Of a stretch of DNA of 64,000 nucleotides, positions 52,103 to 61,672 are shown in pieces (within the stretch, counting starts at the first letter, position 1; every line of letters begins with the position of its first letter). The notes beneath the pieces were generated by a model. That model was not told where the DNA came from and did no database searches. It saw only the letters and a program-made list of their open reading frames with translations. The stretch spans positions 992,001 to 1,056,000 of the forward strand of contig NZ_JAEQBW010000001.1 in NCBI RefSeq assembly GCF_016679925.1. Reading direction: 5' to 3'. A program made the translations under genes and the position numbers. The DNA is from Marivirga aurantiaca (GTDB lineage: Bacteria; Bacteroidota; Bacteroidia; Cytophagales; Cyclobacteriaceae).

Positions 52103-53017
52103 CTAAAAAATAGAATATTTGGTTTCTGTAGTGAACATTTCAAGAAATTCCATCCCTTTGCTTGAATTCCCTTGTTTGTTAAGACGTGGGCTCCATACTA
52201 CTATGGAGTATTTTCCCGGATGTACAGCTACTATCCCTCCTCCAACTCCACTTTTCCCTGGTAATCCTATTTTAAAAGAAAAGTCACCGGCCTGGTCATA
52301 GAAGCCGCAAAGTTGCATAATGGCATTGATTCGCTTCGTTTTACTGGCAGTAATGATTCTTTCCTTTGAGTATGGATTTACCCCATCATTGGCAAGAAAG
52401 AGAAAAGTATGAGCCAGTTCTTTGCAGGTCATTTCAATGGAGCATAAATTCACATAGAAGTCCATTACCACTTCAATATCATTGTGGATATTACCGAAGT
52501 ATTTCATTAGGTTGATCAATGCTGTATTGATATAGCTCATGGATCTTTCTGAGCTTGCAATTTTTTCAGAATATTGTAAATCAGGAATACCAGAAACCTT
52601 TCGTACAAACTCCAGGAATTCTTCTTTTGGATTTTTCAGGTAACTTACCAATACATCGCAAACCACTAATGCCCCGGAGTTGATCATAGGATTCCGAGGC
52701 TTCCCATTATCATGCTCCAATTGTAATAAAGAATTAAATGGAGTACCTGAAGGTTCCACTCCAACTCTTTTCCAAAGTTTCTCATCTTCTTGCTTATAGG
52801 CCATGGCAAGGGAAAGAACTTTTGCTATACTTTGTATAGAGAATTTTTCATCAGCATCGCCAAAACAATAATGCTGGTCATCAATTGTAGTCAAATGAAC
52901 ACCTAACTTATCAGGGTCTATTTTAGCAAGTTCTGGTATATAGTCAGCTACTTTGCCCTTATGAGGCAATTTTTCCAATTCCTTTCTTATTTTATTAAAT
53001 ATTTGGTTGTAATCCAT
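52103..53017 (-). CDS. glsA: Glutaminase A
   Basis: GlsA turns glutamine to glutamate and ammonia in the cytoplasm. The 304-residue protein has the serine-hydrolase-like S-I-A-K catalytic motif in F-S-I-Q-S-I-A-K (about 59-66), then R-N-P-M-I-N-S-G-A-L-V (about 131-141). The late motif G-L-P-G-K-S-G-V-G-G-G-I and Y-S-I-V-V-W-S-P complete the pocket. Length normal. It is a lone gene with a repeat element behind its start. Confidence 0.96.
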   Translation of the reverse strand: MDYNQIFNKIRKELEKLPHKGKVADYIPELAKIDPDKLGVHLTTIDDQHYCFGDADEKFSIQSIAKVLSLAMAYKQEDEKLWKRVGVEPSGTPFNSLLQLEHDNGKPRNPMINSGALVVCDVLVSYLKNPKEEFLEFVRKVSGIPDLQYSEKIASSERSMSYINTALINLMKYFGNIHNDIEVVMDFYVNLCSIEMTCKELAHTFLFLANDGVNPYSKERIITASKTKRINAIMQLCGFYDQAGDFSFKIGLPGKSGVGGGIVAVHPGKYSIVVWSPRLNKQGNSSKGMEFLEMFTTETKYSIF

Positions 53018-53087
53018 ATAGTGGTTTTACGTTTTCAAGGATTTCTGTTACTAACACATCGCTATTATTGCAATTTTATAGAATTCT

Positions 53088-53321
53088 AATAACCTGAGTT
53101 CGACTATTAATGATAGCGTCATGCCGCAAAATAAAGACTTACTTTTTTAAAAAGTCTTTATTTATGCGGTATCTCATACTATATATAATGAGATTACGGA
53201 TAATTTTCTTTTTTATGAAAAATGTAATCCCGATCCATCGGGACCGAAATAGCCAGTCCCGCACGAGCGGGAACGTTCTAATGAGTTTTTAGCACAAATT
53301 TAAAATCGAACTCAGGTTAAT
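53088..53321. mobile_element. MITE-like element with 13-bp terminal inverted repeats
   Basis: The ends AACCTGAGTTCGA (53091-53103) and TCGAACTCAGGTT (53306-53318) are exact reverse complements and are flanked by AAT on both sides (53088-53090 and 53319-53321), a likely 3-bp target duplication. The 228-bp element has no ORF of note. It contains four hairpins: 53129-53140/53152-53163, 53171-53177/53188-53194, 53228-53234/53237-53243 and 53257-53262/53267-53272. The features are those of a miniature inverted-repeat transposable element. Confidence 0.75.
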
Positions 53322-53439
53322 ATATTAAATGAAATTGATGTGTGTTACAATTCAACGCTTTATTAACAATTCCGGAACTATAGGTGGAGTAGGAGCCAAT
53401 CTCTTTGATTGTGGTTTATAGAGTAGGGTAGTAAAAATA

Positions 53440-53480
53440 TGAAAAAAAAAATCCTGTACTTGGGAAAGTACAGGATTTTG
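53440..53480 (-). terminator. rplY terminator
   Basis: On the minus strand AAATCCTGTACTT pairs with AAGTACAGGATTT with a short loop, followed by a run of at least nine T. Confidence 0.9.
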
Positions 53481-53500
53481 AATAAAAATATTATTTGGGT

Positions 53501-54130
53501 TTAACCCTCTATTGGCTCAGATTCAGTATCATCAGCTGCTGCTTCCGCAATTGCTTCTGCTTCATCTTCTGCTGTTTTACCTCTTAGTGCTCTTGGTATC
53601 TCAACTACTGCAATTGATGCTGCGGCAGTATCCAATACCTGAATATTTTCCAGGCTTACAGATTCTACTTTTACTGCTTTACCAAAATCAAGGTGTGAAA
53701 TATCAACTTCAATAAATTCCGGCATATCTTTTGGTAGTGCTTTCAAGGTAAGCGCTCTTCTTTTGTGAATCAAAGTACCACCTTTTGTAACACCAGGAGC
53801 TGTTCCAGTCAAATGAACTGGAATGTTCATTTTAATAGGTTTCCCTTTGTGTAACTCTAAGAAATCGGCATGAAGGATCAATTCATTAACAGGATGAAAA
53901 GAAATATCCTGTAAAATTGCCTGATATTGTTCGCCTTCAATGTTTAAATTAACAAAGTGTGCTTCTCCTGTGTAAACCAATGGACGAAAAAGAATCATTG
54001 GCGCATAGAAGTGAACTTGTTTTTCACCACCATAGATTACTGCAGGAACCATTGCTTCTGCTCTTAATCTTTTCGCCTCTTTTTTGCCAAGATTTGCTCT
54101 CTTATACCCTATAATCTCAACTGTTTTCAT
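53501..54130 (-). CDS. rplY: 50S ribosomal protein L25/Ctc
   Basis: The 209-residue long form (CTC type) binds 5S rRNA. It has the R-x-N-L-G-K-K-E-A-K-R-L-R start, the V-P-A-V-I-Y-G-G near residue 30, the middle Q-A-I-L-Q-D-I-S-F-H-P-V, and G-x-x-K-G-G-T-L-I-H-K-R-R. The acidic C-terminal tail is rich in Glu/Ala/Asp (about 180-209). It precedes no pth here; prs lies 41 bases upstream on the same strand, and a strong terminator follows. Confidence 0.96.
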   Translation of the reverse strand: MKTVEIIGYKRANLGKKEAKRLRAEAMVPAVIYGGEKQVHFYAPMILFRPLVYTGEAHFVNLNIEGEQYQAILQDISFHPVNELILHADFLELHKGKPIKMNIPVHLTGTAPGVTKGGTLIHKRRALTLKALPKDMPEFIEVDISHLDFGKAVKVESVSLENIQVLDTAAASIAVVEIPRALRGKTAEDEAEAIAEAAADDTESEPIEG

Positions 54131-54171
54131 AATATATTAATTGTTAAAAGTGAATTTTTGTATTGCTGTAT

Positions 54172-55098
54172 TTATATAAATAATGAACTGATTGACTCAT
54201 GATCGTGAATTTTTCTGATAGCCTTTGCAAACATATCAGCCACAGTCAATACTTTAATTTTATCGAGCTTTTGTTTTAATGGCAATGTGTCTGTAGTAAT
54301 GAGTTCATCCAGTGTGGAATTGGCCAGGTTTTCGTAAGCATTTCCAGATAATACGGGATGAGTAATTACTGCTCTTACAGTTTTGGCACCTTTTTCTTTT
54401 AGTATGTCAGCTGCTTTGCACAATGTACCTGCTGTATCTATCAAATCATCAAAAAGAATAACATCTTTACCATCCACATCACCAATCACTTGCATGGAGG
54501 CTATTTCATTGGCTTTTTTTCTGTGTTTGTCGCACACTACCATGTCTACCTGAAAATGCTTGGCATATCTTCTTGCTCTGGCAGTTCCTCCTACATCCGG
54601 TGAAGCAAAAATGGTATTTTCATTAATGCTTTCTTTCAAATAAGGAACAAAAATAGCCGATGCATCCATATGATCTACAGGGATGTTGAAGAATCCTTGA
54701 ATTTGTCCGGCATGCAAATCGCATGTTACTATTCTATCCGCACCGGCAGCTTCCAATATATTGGCAATCATTTTGGCTCCAATAGCCACACGTGGCTTAT
54801 CTTTCCTATCCTGACGTGCATAGCCAAAATAAGGCACTACTACAGTTACATTTTCAGCACTTGCCCTCTTGGCCCCATCTATCATTAATAGAAGTTCCAT
54901 GATATTATCTGCAGGAGGGAAGGTAGATTGAATAAGGAATACATGGCTTCCTCTTATTGATTCTGTGAAGTAGGGTGATATTTCACCATCACTAAATTTG
55001 TCAAGCGTAATATTCCCAAGCGGCTTCCCATAACTTGCGGCTATTTTTTCGGAAAGATAACTAGATGCTGAGCCTGAAAATATTTTTACAGAGGACAT
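54172..55098 (-). CDS. prs: Ribose-phosphate pyrophosphokinase
   Basis: Prs makes PRPP from ribose 5-phosphate and ATP. The 308-residue protein has the signature F-S-D-G-E (about 34-38), Y-F-G-Y-A-R-Q-D-R-K-D-K-P-R (about 90-105), H-A-G-Q-I-Q-G-F-F, the catalytic-loop segment G-G-T-A-R-A-R-R-Y-A-K and the PRPP-binding V-I-L-F-D-D-L-I-D-T-A-G-T-L (about 210-224). PRPP feeds purine synthesis, and purL lies nearby at 56-59.8 kb. It is followed by rplY 41 bases on. Confidence 0.97.
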   Translation of the reverse strand: MSSVKIFSGSASSYLSEKIAASYGKPLGNITLDKFSDGEISPYFTESIRGSHVFLIQSTFPPADNIMELLLMIDGAKRASAENVTVVVPYFGYARQDRKDKPRVAIGAKMIANILEAAGADRIVTCDLHAGQIQGFFNIPVDHMDASAIFVPYLKESINENTIFASPDVGGTARARRYAKHFQVDMVVCDKHRKKANEIASMQVIGDVDGKDVILFDDLIDTAGTLCKAADILKEKGAKTVRAVITHPVLSGNAYENLANSTLDELITTDTLPLKQKLDKIKVLTVADMFAKAIRKIHDHESISSLFI

Positions 55099-55122
55099 GT
55101 TTTTTAAAGTTTATCACTTAAA

Positions 55123-55158
55123 AATAATCCCGTCCCGAAAAATCGAGACGGGACTTTT
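55123..55158. terminator. Terminator between tRNA-Gln and prs
   Basis: CCCGTC (55129-55134) pairs with GACGGG (55147-55152), with T-runs on either strand. On the minus strand it ends the tRNA transcript. Confidence 0.75.
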
Positions 55159-55160
55159 TG

Positions 55161-55233
55161 TTGCCCGACTAGGTCTCGAACCTAGACTCTTCTGTACCAA
55201 AAACAGACGTGTTGCCAATTACACCATCGGGCA
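55161..55233 (-). tRNA. tRNA-Gln (anticodon UUG)
   Basis: On the minus strand the 73-base sequence has a perfect 7-bp acceptor TGCCCGA/TCGGGCA and discriminator A. The anticodon stem is TCTGT/ACAGA with loop TTTTGGT, giving anticodon TTG. The T-arm carries GGTTCGAGACC. No intron or odd loop is seen. Confidence 0.95.
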
Positions 55234-55473
55234 ATTTTTAATCCCCTTATTGCTAAGAGATCACAAAGGTAATAATGAATTTATTTTGTGCAAACATTGA
55301 GAGGAAAATAATTGCTAAATATTTTTAGTGAACTCATTATTTGGTTGCAACTTACTTGTTTTTAGATATATACTTCTCCAGTTGAGATAAGAGAAAATTA
55401 TCTTTATTATGTCCAGGTAGTTTTATTGGGTGTTTTGTCAGCAGGGGTGGGTCATTATTGATGAGATAGTGTT

Positions 55474-56034
55474 TTAATTATTTTGTAATTCAAGAGGAAT
55501 GTACCCATAGTTTTTTAAAATGCTAATTATAGCAATTCGGGTTTTTCTAGGGTCTTGAAAAATTCGATCCCTATATAAGTCAGTAGTATACCCTTGCCAA
55601 ACCATTAAATGCTCTCTATTATCAGTAAAGTTAATCACAAAAGTTCCCCGATTGATGGGCAATTTCCTCTTGTGATATTTTTCATTTCTTTTCTCTTCTT
55701 CACTATTTTTAATAAACTTTTTCATATCAGGTTGGCTGTATCCATGATATTTTAGTTTGCCGTTGTAATAGAAGTAATTTACAAGAAGATTAGCATTAAT
55801 TCTATCAGGTGTAAAGGTGTAACCTAATAATTCCATATGATTAATGATAGTTTTCTTTATCAATTGATCAGTTCTGGAATCAAACTGGTGTGGGGTATTT
55901 ACAAAGCAGAAGGTTTCATACTGTTCAAAGTTAGCAATAAAGTTATAGTCATATTCTACAGGATACTCCCTGCCCAGATAGCAACCACTAACTAGTAGAA
56001 AAAATGTCAGAAGAGTAAGATATTTAAGTACCAT
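55474..56034 (-). CDS. DUF4136 family lipoprotein
   Basis: The 186-residue protein has a lipoprotein signal with L-L-V-S-G-C (C18). The mature part has the DUF4136 pattern: V-E-Y-D-Y-N-F-I-A-N-F-E-Q-Y-E-T-F-C-F-V (about 26-45), then R-T-D-Q-L-I-K-K-T-I-x-x-H-M-E-L-L-G-Y, and a late strand G-T-F-V-I-N-F-T-D. Outer-membrane or periplasmic; function not established. A lone gene. Confidence 0.85.
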   Translation of the reverse strand: MVLKYLTLLTFFLLVSGCYLGREYPVEYDYNFIANFEQYETFCFVNTPHQFDSRTDQLIKKTIINHMELLGYTFTPDRINANLLVNYFYYNGKLKYHGYSQPDMKKFIKNSEEEKRNEKYHKRKLPINRGTFVINFTDNREHLMVWQGYTTDLYRDRIFQDPRKTRIAIISILKNYGYIPLELQNN

Positions 56035-56093
56035 AGTATATGTAACTTTGGTACTTAAAAAATGTTACCTGTTTTTTAGCTATTTTAAATAAC

Positions 56094-59000
56094 TTATTTG
56101 CTTGTGGAATAATGGTTTTTGACCCAGGAAAAAGCATTGGTTAATGCTTCAACCCATGGTGAAATTTCATCACCGGCTCTGTTTTCAGGGTAGTTGGCCC
56201 AATTCCATGGAAATATACTTCTTTCCAGGTGTGGCATAATGGCCAAATGTCTTCCATCTTTTGAGCAAATGGCGGCTGCGTTAAAGTCAGATCCATTTGG
56301 ATTGCCGGGATAAGCTTCATAGCTGTATTTAGCAGTTATCTGGTAATCTGATTCATCTTTAGGCATGGAGAATCTTCCTTCTCCATGAGCAATCCAGATA
56401 CCCATACGGCTACCAGCCATACTTGATAACATGATAGAATCGTTTTGGGGAATATCTACATTGACAAAAGCACATTCAAATTTATTGGAGCTATTATGCT
56501 TCATACTTATTTTTTGCTTATGTTCAGGATAAATTAAATCAAGAGCAACCATTAGTTGGCAACCATTACACACACCTAAACTTAAGGTGTCTTTACGGGC
56601 ATAAAAATTCTCTAAAGCAGATTTAGCCTTTTCATTGTATTTAAAAGCCCCGGCCCATCCTTTGGCAGAGCCCAGTACATCTGAATTGGAAAATCCTCCT
56701 GTAAAAACAATGAAATTGACGTCTGATAAATCTTCTTCTCCACTCATCAGATCGGTCATATGAATATCCTTTACGTCAAAACCAGCCATATACATCATAT
56801 AAGCCATTTCACGGTCACTATTGACGCCTTTTTCACGAATAATAGCTGCTTTGATGCCTGATGGAGTATTCCTGTTTTTATCTATGCCCATTGATGCCCA
56901 GCTACCTTTAAAATGTTTAGGGAAATCAAATTTCAACTCCTGTACTTTGTAATTGGTAAACCTTTCCAGTGCCAAATCAGCACCACTTTGCTCACGATCC
57001 AGTAAATAAGAAGTCTCATACCACTGATCCCTTAATTCCGGAATAGAAAGGACTAAATTTTGAGTGTTTTTTTGAATGGCAATTGTTTTTTGCTGTTGTA
57101 TCCTGCCCAAATCAAAAAACTCTATGGAATTGCTTTTTAATTCTTCCAAAACAGATAAATCACTCACTTGTAGTAGTAAGCCCGGTTGCTCACTGAATAA
57201 AATTTTCACTAAGTCCTCTTCAGGAATGCTAATGAAATTCAGATCCATTCCCCAGGTGTTATGAGGGAAACACATCTCCAATAAGGAAGTAATCATTCCA
57301 CCGGAGCCAATATCATGGCCTGCCAAAATCCTCCTATCTGAAACTAATTGTTGAACTAATTCGAACGCCTTAATGAAATGCTCAGTATCTTTAATTTCAG
57401 AGGTATTTGTACCAAGCTGGTTGATGCTTTGAGCAAAGGCAGAGCCCCCCAATTCAAAATTATCTTTAAATAAATTAATATAAACTATCCTGCTATTATC
57501 AACAGGTTTTAAGGCGGTTTCCACTACTTTTTTGATATCAGATACCTCACCACCAGCTGAAATAATTACTGTGCCCGGAGCAAATACTTTTTCTCCGGAT
57601 GGATATTTTTGTACCATGGAAAGCGAATCTTTTCCTGTAGGAATGTTTATCCCCAATGAAATGGCGAAATCGCTTACGGCCTCAACAGCTTCATATAAAC
57701 GTGCATTTTCGCCCTCATTTTTAGCAGGCCACATCCAGTTGGCACTTAATGAAATTCCTTTGAGGCCTTCTTCTATTGGAGCCCAGATGATGTTGGTCAA
57801 TGCTTCTGCTATTGCTAACTGGGAGCCGGATTTAGGATTGACCAATGCAGTGACAGGCGCATGCCCAATGGAAGTAGCAATCCCTTTTTCCCCCTGAAAA
57901 TCCAGTGCCATTACTGCTACATTGTTCAAAGGTAATTGAACAGGTCCTGTACTTTGTTGCTTGGCCACTTTTCCGGTGACACATCTGTCCACTTTATTAG
58001 TTAACCAGTCTTTACAAGCCACCGATTCCAACTTCAGGACATCTTTAATATAATTTTCCAGTAAATCCTGAGTGTAGTTTATTTTAGCAAATTGAGTTTG
58101 TTTTTTAGTGTCAGTCAATAATGTCTTGGGAGAATTTCCAAACATTGATGTCAAAGGCCAATCTACCGGATTCTTTTTACCTTCTTTATCTTCAAAACTA
58201 AAATGCTTGTCCCCTGTGATTTCTCCTACTACATAAAATGGTGCCCTTTCCCTGTTAGAGACTTTCTCCAGAATGGGTAGGTCTTTTTCTTTAATCACCA
58301 GGCCCATTCTTTCTTGTGACTCATTGCCAATGATTTCCTTAGCTGATAGGGTAGAGTCGCCCACCGGTAGCTTTCTTAAATCTATTTTTCCGCCTGTTTC
58401 TTCTACTAGCTCAGAAAGACAATTTAAATGCCCGCCTGCTCCATGATCATGGATGGAAATAATAGGGTTATTGCCGGTTTCAGCCATTGCACGTATAGCA
58501 TTAGCCACTCGTTTCTGCATTTCAGGATTGGCACGTTGTACGGCATTTAACTCAATCTGGCTTTCAAACTGGCCGGTATCTACAGAGGAAACCGCACTTC
58601 CGCCCATTCCAATGCGGTAGTTATCACCACCCATTACCACTATTTTATCACCTTTTTGAGGGATGTCTTTTTGGCTTTCTTCCAGAATACCATATCCAAT
58701 GCCTCCGGCCTGCATAATAACTTTATCGAAGCCGTATTTCTTGTCATTGTTTTCGTGCTCAAAAGTCAGTACAGATCCTGCAATGAGTGGTTGGCCAAAT
58801 TTGTTTCCAAAATCAGATGCTCCATTGGAAGCTTTAATAAGAATATCCATTGGAGACTGATACAACCATGGTCTTTCTTTCATACCATTTTCCCAGGGTC
58901 TGTCATCCTTTAAGCGGGAATAAGAGGTCATGTAAACAGCTGTTCCGGCCAAAGGGACCCCTGCTTTTCCGCCAGCCATTCTGTCTCTTATTTCGCCTCC

Positions 59001-59795
59001 GGAGCCTGTTGCGGCACCATAAAATGGTTCCACAGTAGTGGGGAAATTATGAGTTTCAGCTTTTAGTGAAATAGTGGAATTAAACTCTTTTTTAGCAAAA
59101 AAATCTGCCTTAGTTTGATCAACGGGTGCAAATTGTTGTACTCTGGGGCCTTTAAGATAGGCTACATTATCTTTATAGGCAGAAACTATTCTGTTGGGAT
59201 TAACCTTTGAAGTTTTTTTAATTAATTGAAATAATGTGGAAGGCATTTCTTTTCCGTCAATCACAAAAGTTCCATTGAAAATCTTGTGCCGACAATGCTC
59301 TGAATTTACTTGGGAGAAGCCAAAAACTTCACTGTCAGTTAACGGTCTGCCCAAATCGGAACTCACTTTTTCCAGGTAGGCTACTTCTTCTTCATTAAGA
59401 GCTAATCCTTCTTTGTCATTGTAGGCGGAAATATCATTAATCAGGAGTACTTCCTCAGGTTTTTTGTCAATATTAAAAATACTTTCATTTAAACCCTGGT
59501 ATTTGGCTTGTAACATAGGGTCAATAGGGGTGGAGAGATTTTCTGTTTGATCAAAAGGTTCTATCCTGGATATTCCTGAAATCCCCATAGTTTGCGTGAT
59601 TTCCACTGCATTGGTGCTCCATGGGCTTATCATTTCTTTTCGGGGGCCTACATAAGTTTCCTGTAGTTCATCCGGAAGCATCATTTTTTCGGCATCAAAA
59701 AGCCAAAGAAGCTTTTCCAAATCGATGGTTGTAAATGGTACTTGATGACCTACTGCATAAATCTGATGAGATCTTCCCTTAAAGAAACTTAGCAT
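56094..59795 (-). CDS. purL: Phosphoribosylformylglycinamidine synthase (single-chain PurL)
   Basis: This enzyme turns FGAR and glutamine to FGAM in purine synthesis. The 1233-residue protein is the long form with a fused glutaminase. It has the FGAM synthase core with F-S-Q-V-N-S-E-H-C-R-H-K-I-F-N-G (about 164-179), K-A-E-T-H-N-F-P-T-T-V (about 244), G-A-G-G-H-L-N-C-L-S-E and C-V-T-G-K-V. The C-terminal amidotransferase (about 980-1233) has the nucleophile in L-G-V-C-N-G-C-Q-L-M and a late H-G-E-G-R and P-H-L-E-R. Family length is around 1200-1300. Confidence 0.98.
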   Translation of the reverse strand: MLSFFKGRSHQIYAVGHQVPFTTIDLEKLLWLFDAEKMMLPDELQETYVGPRKEMISPWSTNAVEITQTMGISGISRIEPFDQTENLSTPIDPMLQAKYQGLNESIFNIDKKPEEVLLINDISAYNDKEGLALNEEEVAYLEKVSSDLGRPLTDSEVFGFSQVNSEHCRHKIFNGTFVIDGKEMPSTLFQLIKKTSKVNPNRIVSAYKDNVAYLKGPRVQQFAPVDQTKADFFAKKEFNSTISLKAETHNFPTTVEPFYGAATGSGGEIRDRMAGGKAGVPLAGTAVYMTSYSRLKDDRPWENGMKERPWLYQSPMDILIKASNGASDFGNKFGQPLIAGSVLTFEHENNDKKYGFDKVIMQAGGIGYGILEESQKDIPQKGDKIVVMGGDNYRIGMGGSAVSSVDTGQFESQIELNAVQRANPEMQKRVANAIRAMAETGNNPIISIHDHGAGGHLNCLSELVEETGGKIDLRKLPVGDSTLSAKEIIGNESQERMGLVIKEKDLPILEKVSNRERAPFYVVGEITGDKHFSFEDKEGKKNPVDWPLTSMFGNSPKTLLTDTKKQTQFAKINYTQDLLENYIKDVLKLESVACKDWLTNKVDRCVTGKVAKQQSTGPVQLPLNNVAVMALDFQGEKGIATSIGHAPVTALVNPKSGSQLAIAEALTNIIWAPIEEGLKGISLSANWMWPAKNEGENARLYEAVEAVSDFAISLGINIPTGKDSLSMVQKYPSGEKVFAPGTVIISAGGEVSDIKKVVETALKPVDNSRIVYINLFKDNFELGGSAFAQSINQLGTNTSEIKDTEHFIKAFELVQQLVSDRRILAGHDIGSGGMITSLLEMCFPHNTWGMDLNFISIPEEDLVKILFSEQPGLLLQVSDLSVLEELKSNSIEFFDLGRIQQQKTIAIQKNTQNLVLSIPELRDQWYETSYLLDREQSGADLALERFTNYKVQELKFDFPKHFKGSWASMGIDKNRNTPSGIKAAIIREKGVNSDREMAYMMYMAGFDVKDIHMTDLMSGEEDLSDVNFIVFTGGFSNSDVLGSAKGWAGAFKYNEKAKSALENFYARKDTLSLGVCNGCQLMVALDLIYPEHKQKISMKHNSSNKFECAFVNVDIPQNDSIMLSSMAGSRMGIWIAHGEGRFSMPKDESDYQITAKYSYEAYPGNPNGSDFNAAAICSKDGRHLAIMPHLERSIFPWNWANYPENRAGDEISPWVEALTNAFSWVKNHYSTSK

Positions 59796-59830
59796 GATGA
59801 ATTTATAAAAGTGGATATTTTTTCGAATTG

Positions 59831-59838
59831 CAAAGGTA
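59831..59838 (-). promoter_or_regulatory. -7 box of purL
   Basis: On the minus strand TACCTTTG fits TAnnTTTG, 35 bases before the ATG at 59795. No -33 was found at the usual spacing. Confidence 0.5.
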
Positions 59839-60004
59839 GAAAATCTGGCTAATTTATGTACAGTAAGTTTAAGAGTATTTAATCATTTACTGTTGACTTC
59901 AGGAATTGAGGTTCAGACTTGTAAAGAGGTGCTTATTTAAAATCTCAATTAGATTAATTGAGGATAAACAAATAATGAAGGCAGATAGTAATTTTACCAA
60001 TCCT

Positions 60005-60844
60005 TTAACTTCCCTCATTGTGATTGCGGAATTTAAACAATTCCCGATGCTGGTCCAGGTAAGCCGCTGAATCTTTTATCAAAGAATTATGACCAGCTTC
60101 CAATATTATGTTGTGATACTGATGTACGTGTTTCAATAGATCCAACATATTGTTGGCCGTAATGATTTTATCATACTTACCGGTAATCATATAAGTAGGG
60201 ATTTTATGTTGGTTGATAATTTTCGCTATTTTTTTCAAGTCAAAGGAAAGGAAGCGAAAAGTTACCCAACTTAAATATACTCTTCGTCTTTTTGCGCGGG
60301 TATTCATTTGGCTGTTGGCAAATTTGAGCAAGCTTTTATCCACCAAACCTAATTTCTTTGAGAAGTTGATCAGATTATAAAAATATTTGGGCTTCGTGAC
60401 CATTGCCCTGAAAAATCGCCTGAAAGAAGTCGGATAAGTGGCCAAACTGTACCAAAAGAGTGTTTTAATGCCGTCAGGGGCTATTAATAAAAGCTGATCT
60501 ATTTTATCCGGAAATGCTTCCAGGCTAGCCATGGCGAATTTTCCTCCCATACTATATCCACAAACAGCAAAAGTTTGGATGGAATGTTTATCAACAATAA
60601 TCTCTATAATCTTCTTCCAATCTTCTTTCTTAAGTGGGTGGATTTTGTCTTTCCAGTCACTTTCTCCATGATAAAACAAGTCGAAACTATAAATAGTATA
60701 TATATCCCCCAGTTTTTCCGCAAAAGGCTCATAGTATTTTCCATGCTGCCCGAAACCATGGAAGGCAAACAATATTTGCTTCCCGTTTCCGGATATGCTA
60801 TAGTCTAAACGATGACCATCATATATAACTCTGTGGGTTTTCAT
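60005..60844 (-). CDS. Alpha/beta hydrolase
   Basis: The 279-residue protein is a cytoplasmic alpha/beta-fold hydrolase. It has the oxyanion F-H-G-F-G-Q-H-G (about 28-35), the nucleophile elbow C-G-Y-S-M-G-G (about 95-101, Ser98), an acidic D near G-K-Y-D-K-I, and the base H in A-G-H-N-S-L (about 252). A helical cap (about 130-200) is typical. Esterase or acyl-transfer activity is likely, but the substrate is unknown. It is divergent from the tetR-tolC unit. Confidence 0.9.
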   Translation of the reverse strand: MKTHRVIYDGHRLDYSISGNGKQILFAFHGFGQHGKYYEPFAEKLGDIYTIYSFDLFYHGESDWKDKIHPLKKEDWKKIIEIIVDKHSIQTFAVCGYSMGGKFAMASLEAFPDKIDQLLLIAPDGIKTLFWYSLATYPTSFRRFFRAMVTKPKYFYNLINFSKKLGLVDKSLLKFANSQMNTRAKRRRVYLSWVTFRFLSFDLKKIAKIINQHKIPTYMITGKYDKIITANNMLDLLKHVHQYHNIILEAGHNSLIKDSAAYLDQHRELFKFRNHNEGS

Positions 60845-61002
60845 TTAATCCTGTAGATAAACTTTTTGAATGATCAAGCGGTATTTAATTAAAAATACAC
60901 CCTTAATTATGTGTTTAAGTAACTGATTATCAATTAATTAAAAATTAATCGGTTTTTTTTTCATTTTATCTAAACAAATTCTAAATTTGCCAGTTGGAAA
61001 CT

Positions 61003-61034
61003 CAGGAAACTTGAAACAAAACTAAAGTTTCCTG
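61003..61034 (+). promoter_or_regulatory. Inverted repeat upstream of tetR, candidate operator
   Basis: CAGGAAACTT (61003-61012) and AAGTTTCCTG (61025-61034) are exact inverted arms, 12 bases apart. They lie just upstream of a -7 box TATTTTTG (61038-61045) and the regulator gene, as expected for autoregulation. Confidence 0.7.
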
Positions 61035-61057
61035 CTTTATTTTTGCAATATACAAAT

Positions 61058-61672
61058 TTGGATACAGAGAAAAACATATTAGAAGGCGCAAGTAACCTTT
61101 TCATGCAGTTTGGTTTGAAATCGGTTACCATGGATGACATAGCAAGTAAAGTTGGAGTGAGTAAAAAAACCATTTATCAATTTTATAAAGATAAGGGTGA
61201 AATTATTCAAAATTCGTTAAAAAAGCATTTTGAAGAGCACAAAAAGACCATTCTATCTGCTGTAGAAGGAAGCGATACAGCATTGGATGCCATATTTCAA
61301 ATTTCCAAGTGCATGAAATCGCAGGTAGAATCAGTGAACCCGGTAGTAATGTATGATCTACAAAAGTACTATCCAAGAGCTTATCATCAGGTGTTGGAGT
61401 TCAAACAGAAATTTATGTTGGAATTACTTAAGGAAATTCTCAACAAAGGGATCAAGGAAGGATTATTCAGGCCTGAAATTGATGTGCAAATCTTGGCAAT
61501 TGTACGAATAGAACAGGTTCAGGCAGCTTTTAATACTTCAATTTTTCCGAGAGACAAGTTTGATTTCTTCAAGGTGAATATTCAAATGTTTGATCATTTT
61601 GTACATGGTATTATAACAGAAAAAGGTAGAGAAAAATATAATTACTATATGAATCATGAATATAAATTTTAG
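61058..61672 (+). CDS. TetR/AcrR-family regulator of an efflux operon
   Basis: The protein starts with TTG at either 61043 or 61058. The second gives M-D-T-E-K-N-I-L-E-G-A, the usual opening, with a -7 box just upstream, and is preferred. The N-terminal helix-turn-helix has F-G-L-K-S-V-T-M-D-D-I-A-S-K-V-G-V-S-K-K-T-I-Y-Q-F-Y-K (about 20-45), and the C-terminal half is the ligand pocket. It overlaps tolC by 17 bases. The palindrome at 61003-61034 is its probable site. Confidence 0.9.
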   Translation: MDTEKNILEGASNLFMQFGLKSVTMDDIASKVGVSKKTIYQFYKDKGEIIQNSLKKHFEEHKKTILSAVEGSDTALDAIFQISKCMKSQVESVNPVVMYDLQKYYPRAYHQVLEFKQKFMLELLKEILNKGIKEGLFRPEIDVQILAIVRIEQVQAAFNTSIFPRDKFDFFKVNIQMFDHFVHGIITEKGREKYNYYMNHEYKF

